A stretch of DNA of 10,346 nucleotides from Desulfatitalea sp. UBA4791 (GCA_002402905.1 DHGT01000034.1:1-10346), one strand, 5' to 3'; shown: positions 1-7,685, numbered from the stretch's first letter. A program made the numbers and translations. Notes: generated by a model not told the origin, from the letters alone.

Positions 1-1005
1 CAGGTCCTCGATGCGGTCTATGCCCTGCCCTACGCCCGGGCCGTGCATCCCCATGACGCCCGGGCCGGGCGCGTGGCCGCCCTGGACACGATCCAGTTTT
101 CGGTCACGACCCATCGCGGCTGTTTCGGCGAATGCCGTTTTTGCGCCATCGCCGTGCACCAGGGGCGCCGGGTGATATCCCGCACGCCGGCGGCCATTGT
201 CCGGGAGGTCGACACCTTCACCCGGCATCCCGACTTCAAGGGGATCGTCTCGGACGTGGGCGGTCCCACGGCCAACATGTATGCCATGGGGTGCGGCCGG
301 ACCGAGCCGCACGCGTCCTGCCCCCAGAAGGGATGCCTCTTTCCCGCCGTCTGCCGGCGGCTGATCCGGGATCACCGCCCCCAGGTCGAGCTGCTTGAGG
401 CCCTGCGCGCCATCCCCGGCGTGCGCAAGGTCTTCGTGGCATCGGGAATCCGCTACGACCTGATTCTCGAAGACCGCCGCTCGGGCACGGCCTACCTGGA
501 TGCCCTGTTGCGACACCACATCTCCGGCCAGCTCAAGATCGCCCCGGAGCACATCAGCGATCCCCTGCTCCAGCGCATGGGCAAGCCCGGACGCCGCTAC
601 CTGGACGCGTTCGTGCACCTGTTCGAACAGCGCAACCGGCAGCTGGCGGTCAAGTGCTTTCTCACCTATTATTTCATGGCCGCCCACCCCGGCTGCACCC
701 TCGAAGAGATGCGCCAACTGCGCCAATACGCCAGCCGCGAACTGCGCCTGGTGCCCGAGCAGGTACAGATTTTCACCCCTTCGCCCTCCACTTACGCCAC
801 CCTGATGTATTGCACGGGCAAGGACCCCTTCACCGGAGAGCCGGTGTTCGTAGAGAGAAATTTACGCCGCAAGATCGAACAGAAGGCCGTTCTCGTGAAG
901 GGATCGTCCGGATCGAAGCCGCGTCGGCCGGCGCCGGGCAGAGGCCAAAAAAAAGGCCGCGCGCCGGGTCAGAGCAACGATGCCAGCTTAAAGCGCAGCA
1001 GTTGA
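1..1005 (+). CDS. ygiQ: YgiQ-family radical SAM protein, C-terminal part (5' end outside window)
   Basis: The reading frame is open from base 1, so the gene begins upstream; 334 codons are visible. Counting from base 1, residues 38-48 read HRGCFGECRFC, a CxxxCxxC motif (C41, C45, C48) that binds the 4Fe-4S cluster of radical SAM enzymes. The flanking TTHRGCFG...FCAI pattern is typical of the YgiQ family. A second cysteine cluster (GCGRTEPHASC, then QKGCLFPAVC) also matches that family, as do the later KIAPEHIS and QIFTPSPST segments. The tail after about residue 295 is basic and low complexity (KPRRPAPGRGQKKGR) and looks disordered. The family's substrate is not established, so only a radical SAM role is assigned. 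The 3' end overlaps the convergent phosphodiesterase gene by 37 nt, and no terminator is visible between them. Confidence 0.9.
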   Translation, partial: QVLDAVYALPYARAVHPHDARAGRVAALDTIQFSVTTHRGCFGECRFCAIAVHQGRRVISRTPAAIVREVDTFTRHPDFKGIVSDVGGPTANMYAMGCGRTEPHASCPQKGCLFPAVCRRLIRDHRPQVELLEALRAIPGVRKVFVASGIRYDLILEDRRSGTAYLDALLRHHISGQLKIAPEHISDPLLQRMGKPGRRYLDAFVHLFEQRNRQLAVKCFLTYYFMAAHPGCTLEEMRQLRQYASRELRLVPEQVQIFTPSPSTYATLMYCTGKDPFTGEPVFVERNLRRKIEQKAVLVKGSSGSKPRRPAPGRGQKKGRAPGQSNDASLKRSS

Positions 1006-1850
1006 AAATAGGTCCGGATGCCGGAATGGCCCCAGAGGCGGTCGGAGGCGTCCTTGTGGACGATGAAGATGGTGTCGTCGAAATCCCAGAAGACAATCGT
1101 CTTTCCCTTGGGTTTGTACTTGATCAGATCCTCGATGTTGCGCAGGTTGGCTACATGCAGCAGGAGATAATCGGCCCGTGAAGCGTCGATATCCTCGTAC
1201 AGTTTCTGGGTGAACTGGTCGAAATGCAGGTAGGTCGACGAGGTCAGCCAGAAGACCTGGCCGGTGGGAATCTCCGGATATTTTCGACTCACGTACTTGA
1301 CCACATCGCTGGAAATGGAGCTGATCAAAACGTCCTTTTCACGGTCCCGGCGCCGGATGTCGGCCACTATCTCATCGACCAGGCGCTGGTCTTCGAGAAG
1401 GTCGCCCTGGGATTTGATTTCGATGTTGAGCTTCTTTTTCAACACGGCCATGATCTGGTCGTAGGTCACGATCTCGCCGTTGGACAATGCGGCCAGGTCG
1501 CTGAAGTCGGTCTCGCCGATGGCCTTCAGGCTGCGGAACAGGCGAAGCATTCGTTTGTCGTGATAGACCACGATGCGGCCGTCTTTGGAATATTGTACGT
1601 CGAACTCGATAAAGGCGTATTTGTCGTCCCGGTCTGCGGCTTTGAGCGCGGCCAGGGTGTTTTCCCTGTGGTCCACCGATGCCCCGCGATGGGCGCCGGC
1701 GGTGCACATGTATTGGTAACGGATGCGGTTGAAGTTGATCTTCTGATCGAGGATGGTATCGAGGCTTTGCACATAGGGCGGCGTGGCGCACCCACCGACG
1801 GTGGCGGCCAGCAGGACCGACGCGCATATGGCAATCCATCTACGCACCAT
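969..1850 (-). CDS. Glycerophosphodiester phosphodiesterase-family lipoprotein
   Basis: Predicted to hydrolyse glycerophosphodiesters to glycerol-3-phosphate and an alcohol outside the cytoplasm. The N-terminus is a lipoprotein signal: MVRRW, a hydrophobic stretch, then VGGC with the lipidated Cys at residue 21 and ATPP after it. The GDPD catalytic signature follows: HRG (H54, R55), ENT (E63), E82 and D84 in IEFD, HD (H97, D98) and NIEIK (E144, K146). The chosen ATG (1848-1850) has GAAAGG about 7 nt upstream. A GTG at 1863-1865 would add five residues (MKGFY) and overlaps the methyltransferase stop as TAGTG, so it is the alternative start (298 aa instead of 293). The gene is second in a minus-strand operon after the methyltransferase and is probably translationally coupled to it. 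The C-terminal third is less typical of the family. Substrate is unknown. Confidence 0.85.
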   Translation of the reverse strand: MVRRWIAICASVLLAATVGGCATPPYVQSLDTILDQKINFNRIRYQYMCTAGAHRGASVDHRENTLAALKAADRDDKYAFIEFDVQYSKDGRIVVYHDKRMLRLFRSLKAIGETDFSDLAALSNGEIVTYDQIMAVLKKKLNIEIKSQGDLLEDQRLVDEIVADIRRRDREKDVLISSISSDVVKYVSRKYPEIPTGQVFWLTSSTYLHFDQFTQKLYEDIDASRADYLLLHVANLRNIEDLIKYKPKGKTIVFWDFDDTIFIVHKDASDRLWGHSGIRTYFQLLRFKLASLL

Positions 1851-1864
1851 ATAAAAGCCTTTCA

Positions 1865-2488
1865 CTATGACTTCAAACCCTTGAGAACGACAAAGGCGCC
1901 CTTGCCGAAGCCGGCTTCGATTTTTTCCTTCGGCTCACCCGTAATCAGGGTCTGCCGGGCGGTCAAGTCCTCGAAACCGGCCTGGGTGAGATCATCATAC
2001 ACCTCTTGGGAGGAGAAGAAAGTGGCGTCCTTGTAAAAGAGGCTCTCATCGCGTCGCTCCATATAGCGGCGGCCCAGTTCACTCTCCCTGTCCACAAATC
2101 CCACGAGGATGCATCCACCGGGTTGGATCACCCGGAACGCCTCCTGGAAAGACAAGCGGATGTCGTCCACGAAACAGATGGTGGTGACCATCAGCACGAA
2201 ATCGAAGGCGGCATCGGCGAACGGCAACGCCTCGGCCACGTTGCGATAGACCCGGATGCCGAGCTTTTCGGCCCGGACCGCCATCTCTTCCGCCGGTTCC
2301 ACACCGGTCTGGATACCTAAAGGCGCGGCGAACTTGCCTGAACCGACGCCGACTTCCAAACCATTGGCGGCATGGGACGGCATCAGTTGCCGCACGGCCT
2401 CCAATTCGGCCAGGTAGACGTCGCGGTTGGCATCGAACCATTGATCATAACGGTCGCTGTGTGTTTCAAAAGGCGCTGTCTTGGGCAT
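1865..2488 (-). CDS. Class I SAM-dependent methyltransferase
   Basis: Methyltransf_11-like protein of about 207 aa that would transfer a methyl group from S-adenosylmethionine; the substrate cannot be told. Motif I is LEVGVGSGKF (residues about 45-54), followed by an acidic position in TGVEPAEEM. ALPFADAAFDFVLMVTTICFV is the usual post-II/motif IV segment and VIQPGGCILVGFVDRES the post-III segment. No membrane segment or signal peptide is seen, so it is cytoplasmic. ATG at 2486-2488 is preferred because AGAGG lies 9 nt upstream; an ATG three codons earlier (2495-2497) would abut the same Shine-Dalgarno sequence with no spacing. The gene is first in the minus-strand operon. Its stop TAG overlaps the alternative GTG start of the phosphodiesterase gene by one base. 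Confidence 0.87.
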   Translation of the reverse strand: MPKTAPFETHSDRYDQWFDANRDVYLAELEAVRQLMPSHAANGLEVGVGSGKFAAPLGIQTGVEPAEEMAVRAEKLGIRVYRNVAEALPFADAAFDFVLMVTTICFVDDIRLSFQEAFRVIQPGGCILVGFVDRESELGRRYMERRDESLFYKDATFFSSQEVYDDLTQAGFEDLTARQTLITGEPKEKIEAGFGKGAFVVLKGLKS

Positions 2489-2639
2489 GCCGAACATCCT
2501 CTTTGGGGCGCGGCCGGTCTCATCATCGCCGGGACCCCACTCATAAGATGATTCGAATGATCACTGAAACCAAAGTCTTAAACCATTGCAAAACGCACCC
2601 GTCAAGGTGAATCCCTTGCAGTTCACATTTGCGGCGTGG

Positions 2640-2668
2640 TTGACATCGAATCGAATAGTGTGCTTAAT
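2640..2668 (+). promoter_or_regulatory. Candidate sigma-70 promoter of the sigma-54 activator gene
   Basis: A perfect -35 box TTGACA (2640-2645) is followed after 17 bp by CTTAAT (2663-2668), a 4/6 match to the -10 consensus. Transcription would start near 2675, about 50 nt before the preferred ATG at 2724. This also argues against any start codon upstream of 2675. The call is by eye only. Confidence 0.45.
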
Positions 2669-2723
2669 GAACAATTTTTGGCAGGAAATGGTTGCCAGAT
2701 CACCTACGCGTCATAGAGACCCG

Positions 2724-4133
2724 ATGATGGAAATAGAAGACCAACATATCCTGATTGTCGACGATGAACCATCGATTTGCACCGGGTGCACAATGGCCCT
2801 TTCGGACCTGGGCTATCCGACGGAGAGTTGCAACACGGGTAAGGAGGGGCTGGATGCCCTCTTGAGCGGCAGATACCAACTCGTCCTGCTGGACATGAAA
2901 CTTCCCGATATGGACGGGATGGACATACTGGAAAAGATCAATGCCGCCAAACTCGATCTGTGCGTGATCGTCATGACCGGCTATGCCAGCGTGAAGAATG
3001 CCGTCACCGCAATGAAATTAGGCATCTTCGATTATCTTTCCAAGCCTTTTACTGACGACGAGCTGTGCAGTGCCGTCAATCTGGCCATGGAAAACATGCG
3101 TTTTAAGCACGCGCATCTGGCCATCCGGCGCCAACAGACCACACGGCGGGATTTCAGCAACATCATCGGAGAGGATCCCAAGATACTGAAGTTGTTCGAC
3201 GAGATCAGCAAGGTGGCCGTCACGGACACCACCGTGCTGCTCAACGGCGAAAGCGGCACCGGAAAAGAGCTGTTTGCCCGGGAAATTCACGCCCACAGCA
3301 AGCGCGCGGACCGGCCCTTCGTGGCGGTGGACTGCAGCACGTTTTCCTCCTCTTTGCTGGAAAGTGAACTGTTCGGCCACACCAAAGGGGCGTTTACCCG
3401 GGCCGTGGCCGACAAGGAGGGCGTTTTCCACACGGCCAATCACGGCACGCTGTTTCTGGATGAAGTGGCGAACCTGAGCCTGGACATCCAGGCCAAGCTG
3501 CTGCGGGCCTTCGAAATGCACGAGTTCAAACCCGTGGGGGCCAGCCGTTGCGAGACGGCCGATATCCGCTTTATCGCCGCCACCAATCGCGACCTGAAAA
3601 GCATGGTGGAGGAAGGCCGCTTCCGGGAAGATTTTTTCTACCGTCTCAATGTTTTTCCCATCACGATCCCGCCGTTGAGACATCGGCGGGATGACATACC
3701 GCGCCTGCTCTATCATTTTCTAAAAAAATTCTGCCGCCAGACCGGAAAGCACGTCGACCGCTTTTCCGATGAATCATTGGAAATGTTGATCAAATACGAC
3801 TGGCCGGGCAATGTGCGGGAGCTTAAAAATGTGGTGCAACGGCTGATCATCATCACCGACACCCGCGTTTTGGACTACCCCCAACTCACGGACCACTGGG
3901 AAGCCGGAGTCAAACCCCCCGAAGAGGATATTCCCGAGACCCTGGAGGCGCTGAAGGCGGCCAAACAGAATCTGCTCGAAAACCAGTTCGGTGAGATCGA
4001 GAAAGCCTTTTTTAAAAAGGCCCTCCTGGATGCAGACGGCAATATCACCCAGGCGGCACGAAATGTGGGTATGCAGCAATCGAATTTTTCTGCAATGATG
4101 AAAAAACGCGGACTCACCGCCGCCCCCGATTGA
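2724..4133 (+). CDS. NtrC-family sigma-54-dependent response regulator (receiver-AAA+-Fis HTH)
   Basis: A 469-aa transcription activator that would bind upstream DNA and use ATP hydrolysis to open sigma-54 RNA polymerase complexes. The receiver domain (about 7-125) has acidic pocket D13/D14, phospho-acceptor D57 in LLDMKLPDMDG, T85 and K108. The AAA+ domain (about 150-390) has Walker A GESGTGKE, Walker B GTLFLDEV, the R-finger region FREDFFYRLNVFPI and WPGNVREL. The sigma-54-contacting loop reads GAFTRA instead of GAFTGA, with the key Thr kept. The C-terminus is a Fis-type HTH (NITQAARNVGMQQSNFSAMMKK). ATG 2724 (or 2727) is chosen because it gives a normal family length and lies just after the candidate promoter. 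The frame stays open upstream to a TTG at 2586, but that extension has no domain. A sigma-54 promoter lies about 265 bp downstream, a plausible target. Confidence 0.93.
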   Translation: MMEIEDQHILIVDDEPSICTGCTMALSDLGYPTESCNTGKEGLDALLSGRYQLVLLDMKLPDMDGMDILEKINAAKLDLCVIVMTGYASVKNAVTAMKLGIFDYLSKPFTDDELCSAVNLAMENMRFKHAHLAIRRQQTTRRDFSNIIGEDPKILKLFDEISKVAVTDTTVLLNGESGTGKELFAREIHAHSKRADRPFVAVDCSTFSSSLLESELFGHTKGAFTRAVADKEGVFHTANHGTLFLDEVANLSLDIQAKLLRAFEMHEFKPVGASRCETADIRFIAATNRDLKSMVEEGRFREDFFYRLNVFPITIPPLRHRRDDIPRLLYHFLKKFCRQTGKHVDRFSDESLEMLIKYDWPGNVRELKNVVQRLIIITDTRVLDYPQLTDHWEAGVKPPEEDIPETLEALKAAKQNLLENQFGEIEKAFFKKALLDADGNITQAARNVGMQQSNFSAMMKKRGLTAAPD

Positions 4134-4181
4134 TCGACCCCTCGCCATCGCCCCGCAACGACTCCGTTTCCGCGCACCCGA

Positions 4182-4295
4182 CGTATAAGCGGCCATATTC
4201 TCCGTATAATGATCGATACTCCACCTAATATGCTGAATTTAATATTAAATTCAATTTTTCCGTCGGTTCGGCCATATAAAAACTTATACGAACCG
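4182..4295. promoter_or_regulatory. Candidate upstream activator site cluster
   Basis: This stretch of the 390-bp gap between the activator gene and the next regulator holds repeated elements. The heptamer CGTATAA occurs directly at 4182-4188 and 4203-4209, exactly 21 bp (two helical turns) apart, and inverted as TTATACG at 4284-4290. CGGCCATAT occurs at 4190-4198 and again at 4269-4277. CGGTTCG (4264-4270) and CGAACCG (4289-4295) form inverted arms. These lie about 105-215 bp upstream of the sigma-54 promoter at 4398, the usual distance for enhancer-binding proteins. That the neighbouring activator binds here is inference. The rest of the gap is AT-rich, with no ORF that looks real. Confidence 0.4.
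4234..4253. repeat. Perfect 20-bp AT-rich palindrome
   Basis: The left half TGAATTTAAT is followed directly by its exact reverse complement ATTAAATTCA, with no spacer. Symmetry ends at the next base pair on each side (C4233/A4254). It lies 145-165 bp upstream of the sigma-54 promoter and is a natural dimer-binding site candidate. AT-rich DNA makes short palindromes easier by chance, but 20 perfect bases is notable. Confidence 0.7.
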
Positions 4296-4397
4296 TACTT
4301 TTCCCCGATTCCTGTCCTTGACCACGCGAATTTTCAACTATCTATAATATAAGAAAATATCTGTTTTTAGGCCGGAAAATTTTTCTCCCCCGGCACA

Positions 4398-4413
4398 TGG
4401 CACGGCCTATGCT
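4398..4413 (+). promoter_or_regulatory. Sigma-54 (RpoN) promoter, -24/-12
   Basis: TGGCAC (4398-4403) and ATGCT (4409-4413) match the consensus TGGCAC-N5-TTGCA at all but two positions. The invariant GG (4399-4400) and GC (4411-4412) are exactly 10 bases apart as required. The start of transcription would be near 4424, giving a leader of about 100 nt before the ATG at 4524. The promoter faces the response regulator gene and lies downstream of a gene for a sigma-54 activator, which supports the call. Confidence 0.75.
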
Positions 4414-4523
4414 CTGTGAGCTGACAAAGTTCATGCGCGTGTAAACGTCGGCTTTACACGCTGACGGTGTTCAAGACCGAATCACGATTCAACCCAACAA
4501 GTTTAAGCCAGGGAGGTATCATC

Positions 4524-5216
4524 ATGATGACCCAATTGGAGACTGCGGCCATAAAGTATGAGGTGCCCCCTCATATATTGGTTATGGAAGACGATCTCAA
4601 CGTGGCCAAAGGCCTGGAAATGGTGCTGTCCGATGACGGCTTCAAGGTCAATCTGGCCGGCACGGGCGAGCTGGCCATGGAGGCGTTCCGCAAGCAACGG
4701 TTTGATCTGCTGGTGGCCGATTTGAGGCTGCCGGATATCGATGGCATGGAGGTCATCCGCCGGGTCAGGACGCAAAAGCCGGAAACAGAAGTGATTGTGA
4801 TCACGGGATATGGCACCGCCGCCACCGCAGTGGAAGCCATGAAACTGGGCGTATCCGATTTTTTGCCCAAACCGTTTACCGATGATCAGATCAAGATCGC
4901 CATTTCCAATGCCCTCAAAGCCCATGAGGAGAAACCATGGGTTGAAGATGGGGTGAGAAAGCCGGAAACCGAGGAGGAGAGGATCATCCAGAAGCGGGAG
5001 GTCATCCAGGTGATGAACCGCACCTGGGAAGATCAGACGTTTTGGAGGGATCTGATGGAAAAGGGCTCTGTCGCCCTGACCGAGTATCGGCTTTCCAATG
5101 AAGCCAAGGCAGCCATCACATCGGGCGATTTAAAATGGATCAATGAAAACGTGGGTGAACTGACCCAGAAGCAGCTGATGTTCATCTACAAACGCCTGGA
5201 ACGGGAAGCATGGTAG
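4524..5216 (+). CDS. Response regulator with receiver domain and non-HTH C-terminal tail
   Basis: A 230-aa protein. The receiver domain (about 16-135) has acidic residues E22, D23 and D24, phospho-acceptor D66 in VADLRLPDIDG, T94 and K116 in LPKPFTDDQ. It is very like the receiver of the upstream activator (GMKLG/AMKLG...KPFTDD region), so the two may share a kinase. Residues about 140-230 contain no HTH or enzyme motif. They are Trp-rich and end in SGDLKWINENVGELTQ then RLEREAW. This resembles small NHLP-clan/LigA-like segments, but that is a recollection, not a search result. The start ATG 4524 has GGGAGG 7 nt upstream; a GTG at 4467 in the same frame lacks that support. The gene lies under the sigma-54 promoter and is followed after 121 nt by the sensor kinase, with which it probably forms an operon. 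Confidence 0.85.
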   Translation: MMTQLETAAIKYEVPPHILVMEDDLNVAKGLEMVLSDDGFKVNLAGTGELAMEAFRKQRFDLLVADLRLPDIDGMEVIRRVRTQKPETEVIVITGYGTAATAVEAMKLGVSDFLPKPFTDDQIKIAISNALKAHEEKPWVEDGVRKPETEEERIIQKREVIQVMNRTWEDQTFWRDLMEKGSVALTEYRLSNEAKAAITSGDLKWINENVGELTQKQLMFIYKRLEREAW

Positions 5217-5337
5217 GCATGGCGGAGATCGCCCGCATCGACCATCAAGGTGCGGCATATGGTTCACGGCGGCGGTGTTTTCGTTTGCAGATAACCGGCA
5301 TCAGCCCTGGGCATGATATCCCAGCGATAGGCAGGCC

Positions 5338-6291
5338 ATGACCGAGTCGACCGAGTTCAGAAACTATTTTTATGTATTTCGGGATATTATCCGATCCATG
5401 CATTCCAGCACCAGCCTCCAGGAGGTGCTGGATGTGGTGGTCAACAAATGCGCGGCGGTCCTCAACGCCAAGGGGGCCTTGTTGCGCAGTTACAACCCGT
5501 TTACCGAACGCTTCGACGTCCGGGCGGCATGCGGTTTGGGGGAAAACTACCTTTCCAAAGGGCCAGTGACCACCGAGAAGGTGCTTTCCGACCCGTCGGA
5601 ACTGCATCGGGTGAAGGTCATCCGGGACCTGTGGCATGCGCCCCGGGTGGAATACCCCCAGGAGGCATGGAACGAGGGCATCCGCATGATGTTGGATGTT
5701 CCTCTGGCGGTCCATGACCGGATGCTTGGATTGATTCGGATCTATCTGGGCCACCAGCGGGAATTTTCCCCCGATGAACTGGATTTCATGCGGACGGTGG
5801 CCGAACAGTGCGCCGGCATCATCGAACGCGTCCAGTGCATGGAAAACCAGCAGGAGCATTTCAATCTGCTGGCCACCCAGATGGACAAGATGTCGTCTTT
5901 GGGCCGCATGGCGGCGGGAATCGCCCACGAGATCAACAATCCACTGGCCGGCATCCTGTTATACAGCTCTCACATGCGCAAAAAGGTCTTGCCGGGAAGC
6001 GGGCTGGATGAGGGCCTGGACGTCATCATCAAAGAGACCAAACGGTGCAAAACCATTATCCAGGGGCTGCTCGATTTTGCCCGCAACACGAAACCCCAGC
6101 GGGTCTCCACCAATGTCAAGGGCCGGGTGGAAAACGGAGTCGGCTACGTCAAAAAAAATTTGCTGGCCGGACTGGACCTGCCCGATTTTACCGCCCTTGC
6201 GCCGGCGGCCAGGCACTGGCTCGATGCGGTCGCCAATGTGCGCATCCATGGCGAGACCCGCCAAAAGCCCACCGTGCTGTTTGAAAAGTAG
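5338..6291 (+). pseudogene. GAF/HisKA sensor histidine kinase, truncated and fused in frame to IstA fragment
   Basis: Residues 1-260 are a soluble sensor kinase fragment. A GAF domain covers about 20-165, a short linker follows, and the dimerisation/phospho-acceptor domain carries H197 in GIAHEINNPLAG. The kinase match ends near TNV (bases 6112-6117). From base 6118 the protein continues as transposase (KGRVENGVGYVKKN ... RIHGET) for 57 residues to a TAG. The entire HATPase domain (N, G1 and G2 boxes) is missing, so the product cannot autophosphorylate; it could still dimerise or accept phosphate from another kinase. No signal peptide or membrane segment is seen. ATG 5338 has only a weak AGG-type Shine-Dalgarno, and a 5-bp hairpin CTGGG/CCCAG (5307-5324) lies just upstream. 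It follows the response regulator and was presumably its cognate kinase before the insertion. Confidence 0.85.
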
Positions 6292-6909
6292 CGGCCTTGC
6301 CTCAATCGGCTGCCGCTTAAGCGCTACGATGTGGCCACCGTGTACCCGGTGCGCGCCACCAACCAGTTCCGCGTGGCCATTGACACCAACCGCTACTCGG
6401 TGCCGGCCGAGTATGCGTCAAGGGCGCTGATCGCAAAACTGAGTCCCGAATGGATTTGCATCTATCACGACGACCGGCTCATCGCCCGGCATGGGCGCTG
6501 CTATGATCGGCACCGAGACATTGAAGATCCGGACCATCCCAAGCAGCTTTTGCTGTGGCGCAAAAAGGCCCGGGAGCAAACGATCGTGATGCGCTTTTTG
6601 TCTCTGTCGCCCAGGGCCGCCGGATACTACCGAAAACTCGAACAGCGGCGCATGAACCCCTATCACCACGTGCAAAAGATCGTGGCCTTGAGTGAAATCT
6701 ACGGCACCGAGGCCGTTGCCCGGGCACTGGAAGACGCCTTTGTCTTTGCAGCCTTTTCTTGCGAGTACATCGCCAATTTGCTCGAACAGCGCAGCCGTAA
6801 GCTCCCCCAGCCCGGCGCCTTGCATCTGACCCGCCGGCAGGATCTGCTTGAGCTGGAGGTGGAATCGGCCGACCTGAGCCTCTACGAGGACAATGCCCAT
6901 GAGCGATGA
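6118..6909 (+). pseudogene. istA: IS21-family transposase IstA, C-terminal remnant with in-frame stop
   Basis: From KGRVENGVGYVKKN onward the translation is IstA: the end of the DDE catalytic core, including what is probably its third acidic residue (the E of GRVE). After that come the C-terminal domain with ATVYPVRATNQFRVAIDTNRYSVPAEY and a tail ending TRRQDLLELEVESADLSLYEDN. The N-terminal HTH and the two catalytic Asp residues are absent. Bases 6289-6291 are TAG, yet the same frame continues straight through (RPCLNRLPLKRYDVATVYP), so a point nonsense change, not a frameshift, split the remnant. A restart at GTG 6331 would give a 192-aa fragment. The end overlaps istB by 11 nt, as is normal for this family. 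It is non-functional as a transposase. Confidence 0.88.
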
Positions 6910-7636
6910 TCTGGAAAGCAACTTAAAATACCTGAAACTGCCGTTTATGCGCGAGCATCACCACCGGCTGGCCCAACAGGCGGCCGCCGACAGCTGGTCG
7001 CACCAAGATTACCTGCAACGGCTGGCCGACGGTGAGGCGGCGCTTCGCAAGGACCGCTCCACCCAGCGGCGCATCCGCCTGGCATGCCTGCCGGTGATCA
7101 AGACCCTGGATCAGTTCGATTGGAGCTGGCCCAAAAAAATCAACCGCCTTCAGATCCAGCAGCTGTTCCGGCTGCAATTTGTCAAAGAACCGGCCAACAT
7201 CATCTTGTTGGGCACTGTGGGGCTGGGCAAAACCCACCTGGCCTCGGCCCTGGCCTACACCGCCTGTCTGAAGGGTTACACGACTCTGTTTGCCACGGCC
7301 GTCGATGTGATCAACTCCCTGGCGGCCGCCCAAACCGCCGGCCGGATGAAACAGGAGCTTAAAAAATACACCCGGCCGGCCCTTTTGGTTCTCGATGAGC
7401 TGGGCTTTTTACCCATCGACAAGGCCGGGGCCGATCTGCTGTTCCAGGTCATCAGCCAGCGCTATGAGCGAGGGGCGATGGTGATTACTTCCAACAAGGC
7501 CTTCAAGGACTGGCCAGAGATCTTCAACAACGACAGCACGCTGACATCGGCAATCCTGGATCGGTTGCTGCATCACGCTGAAACTGTTGTCATTCAAGGG
7601 AAAAGCTACCGCATGAAAGAGAAAATCGAGATTTGA
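6899..7636 (+). CDS. istB: IS21-family helper ATPase IstB
   Basis: A 245-aa AAA+ ATPase that assists IstA in target selection and strand transfer. Walker A is GTVGLGKT (residues 105-112; the family more often has a Pro near the start) and Walker B is LLVLDELG (D166, E167). The N-terminal YLKLPFMREHHH segment and the C-terminal SAILDRLLHHAETVVIQGKSYR are characteristic IstB sequences, and the length is normal. ATG 6899 is chosen because GAGGA lies 8 nt upstream; ATG 6893 would leave only 2 nt. The gene is intact although its partner istA is broken, so it probably has no function unless another IS21 copy is present. Confidence 0.92.
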   Translation: MSDDLESNLKYLKLPFMREHHHRLAQQAAADSWSHQDYLQRLADGEAALRKDRSTQRRIRLACLPVIKTLDQFDWSWPKKINRLQIQQLFRLQFVKEPANIILLGTVGLGKTHLASALAYTACLKGYTTLFATAVDVINSLAAAQTAGRMKQELKKYTRPALLVLDELGFLPIDKAGADLLFQVISQRYERGAMVITSNKAFKDWPEIFNNDSTLTSAILDRLLHHAETVVIQGKSYRMKEKIEI

Positions 7637-7653
7637 GATCCGTTGACAACCCT

Positions 7654-7685
7654 TTGCCGGAGCAGCCTGGTACCGGCTCCGGCAA
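7654..7685. other. 10-bp perfect hairpin downstream of istB
   Basis: TTGCCGGAGC (7654-7663) pairs perfectly with GCTCCGGCAA (7676-7685) around a 12-nt loop. It begins 18 nt after the istB stop. No T-run follows, so it is not a classical intrinsic terminator; it may slow transcription, protect the 3' end, or be part of the element's terminal region. Confidence 0.5.

Noticed and set aside
1028..1080. HAD-phosphatase-like DFDDT motif near the phosphodiesterase C-terminus
   Set aside because: The position corresponds to the last beta strands of the GDPD barrel and no other HAD motif is present, so it is probably coincidence.
1224..2036. Long plus-strand ORF opposite the phosphodiesterase and methyltransferase genes
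   Set aside because: It is antisense to two genes with clear catalytic motifs, has no recognisable domain, and its length is explained by high GC.
2586..2723. Upstream extension of the sigma-54 activator from a TTG at 2586
   Set aside because: It would begin upstream of the best promoter, has no Shine-Dalgarno sequence and adds 46 residues with no domain; the receiver starts right after ATG 2724.
3018..3716. Long minus-strand ORF opposite the sigma-54 activator
   Set aside because: It lies wholly within the AAA+ coding region of the activator and shows no protein-family features.
4371..4394. GCCGG/CCGGC inverted repeat as a terminator after the activator gene
   Set aside because: It has only a 5-bp stem with a 14-nt loop, lies about 240 nt past the stop codon, and no T-run follows on the plus strand.
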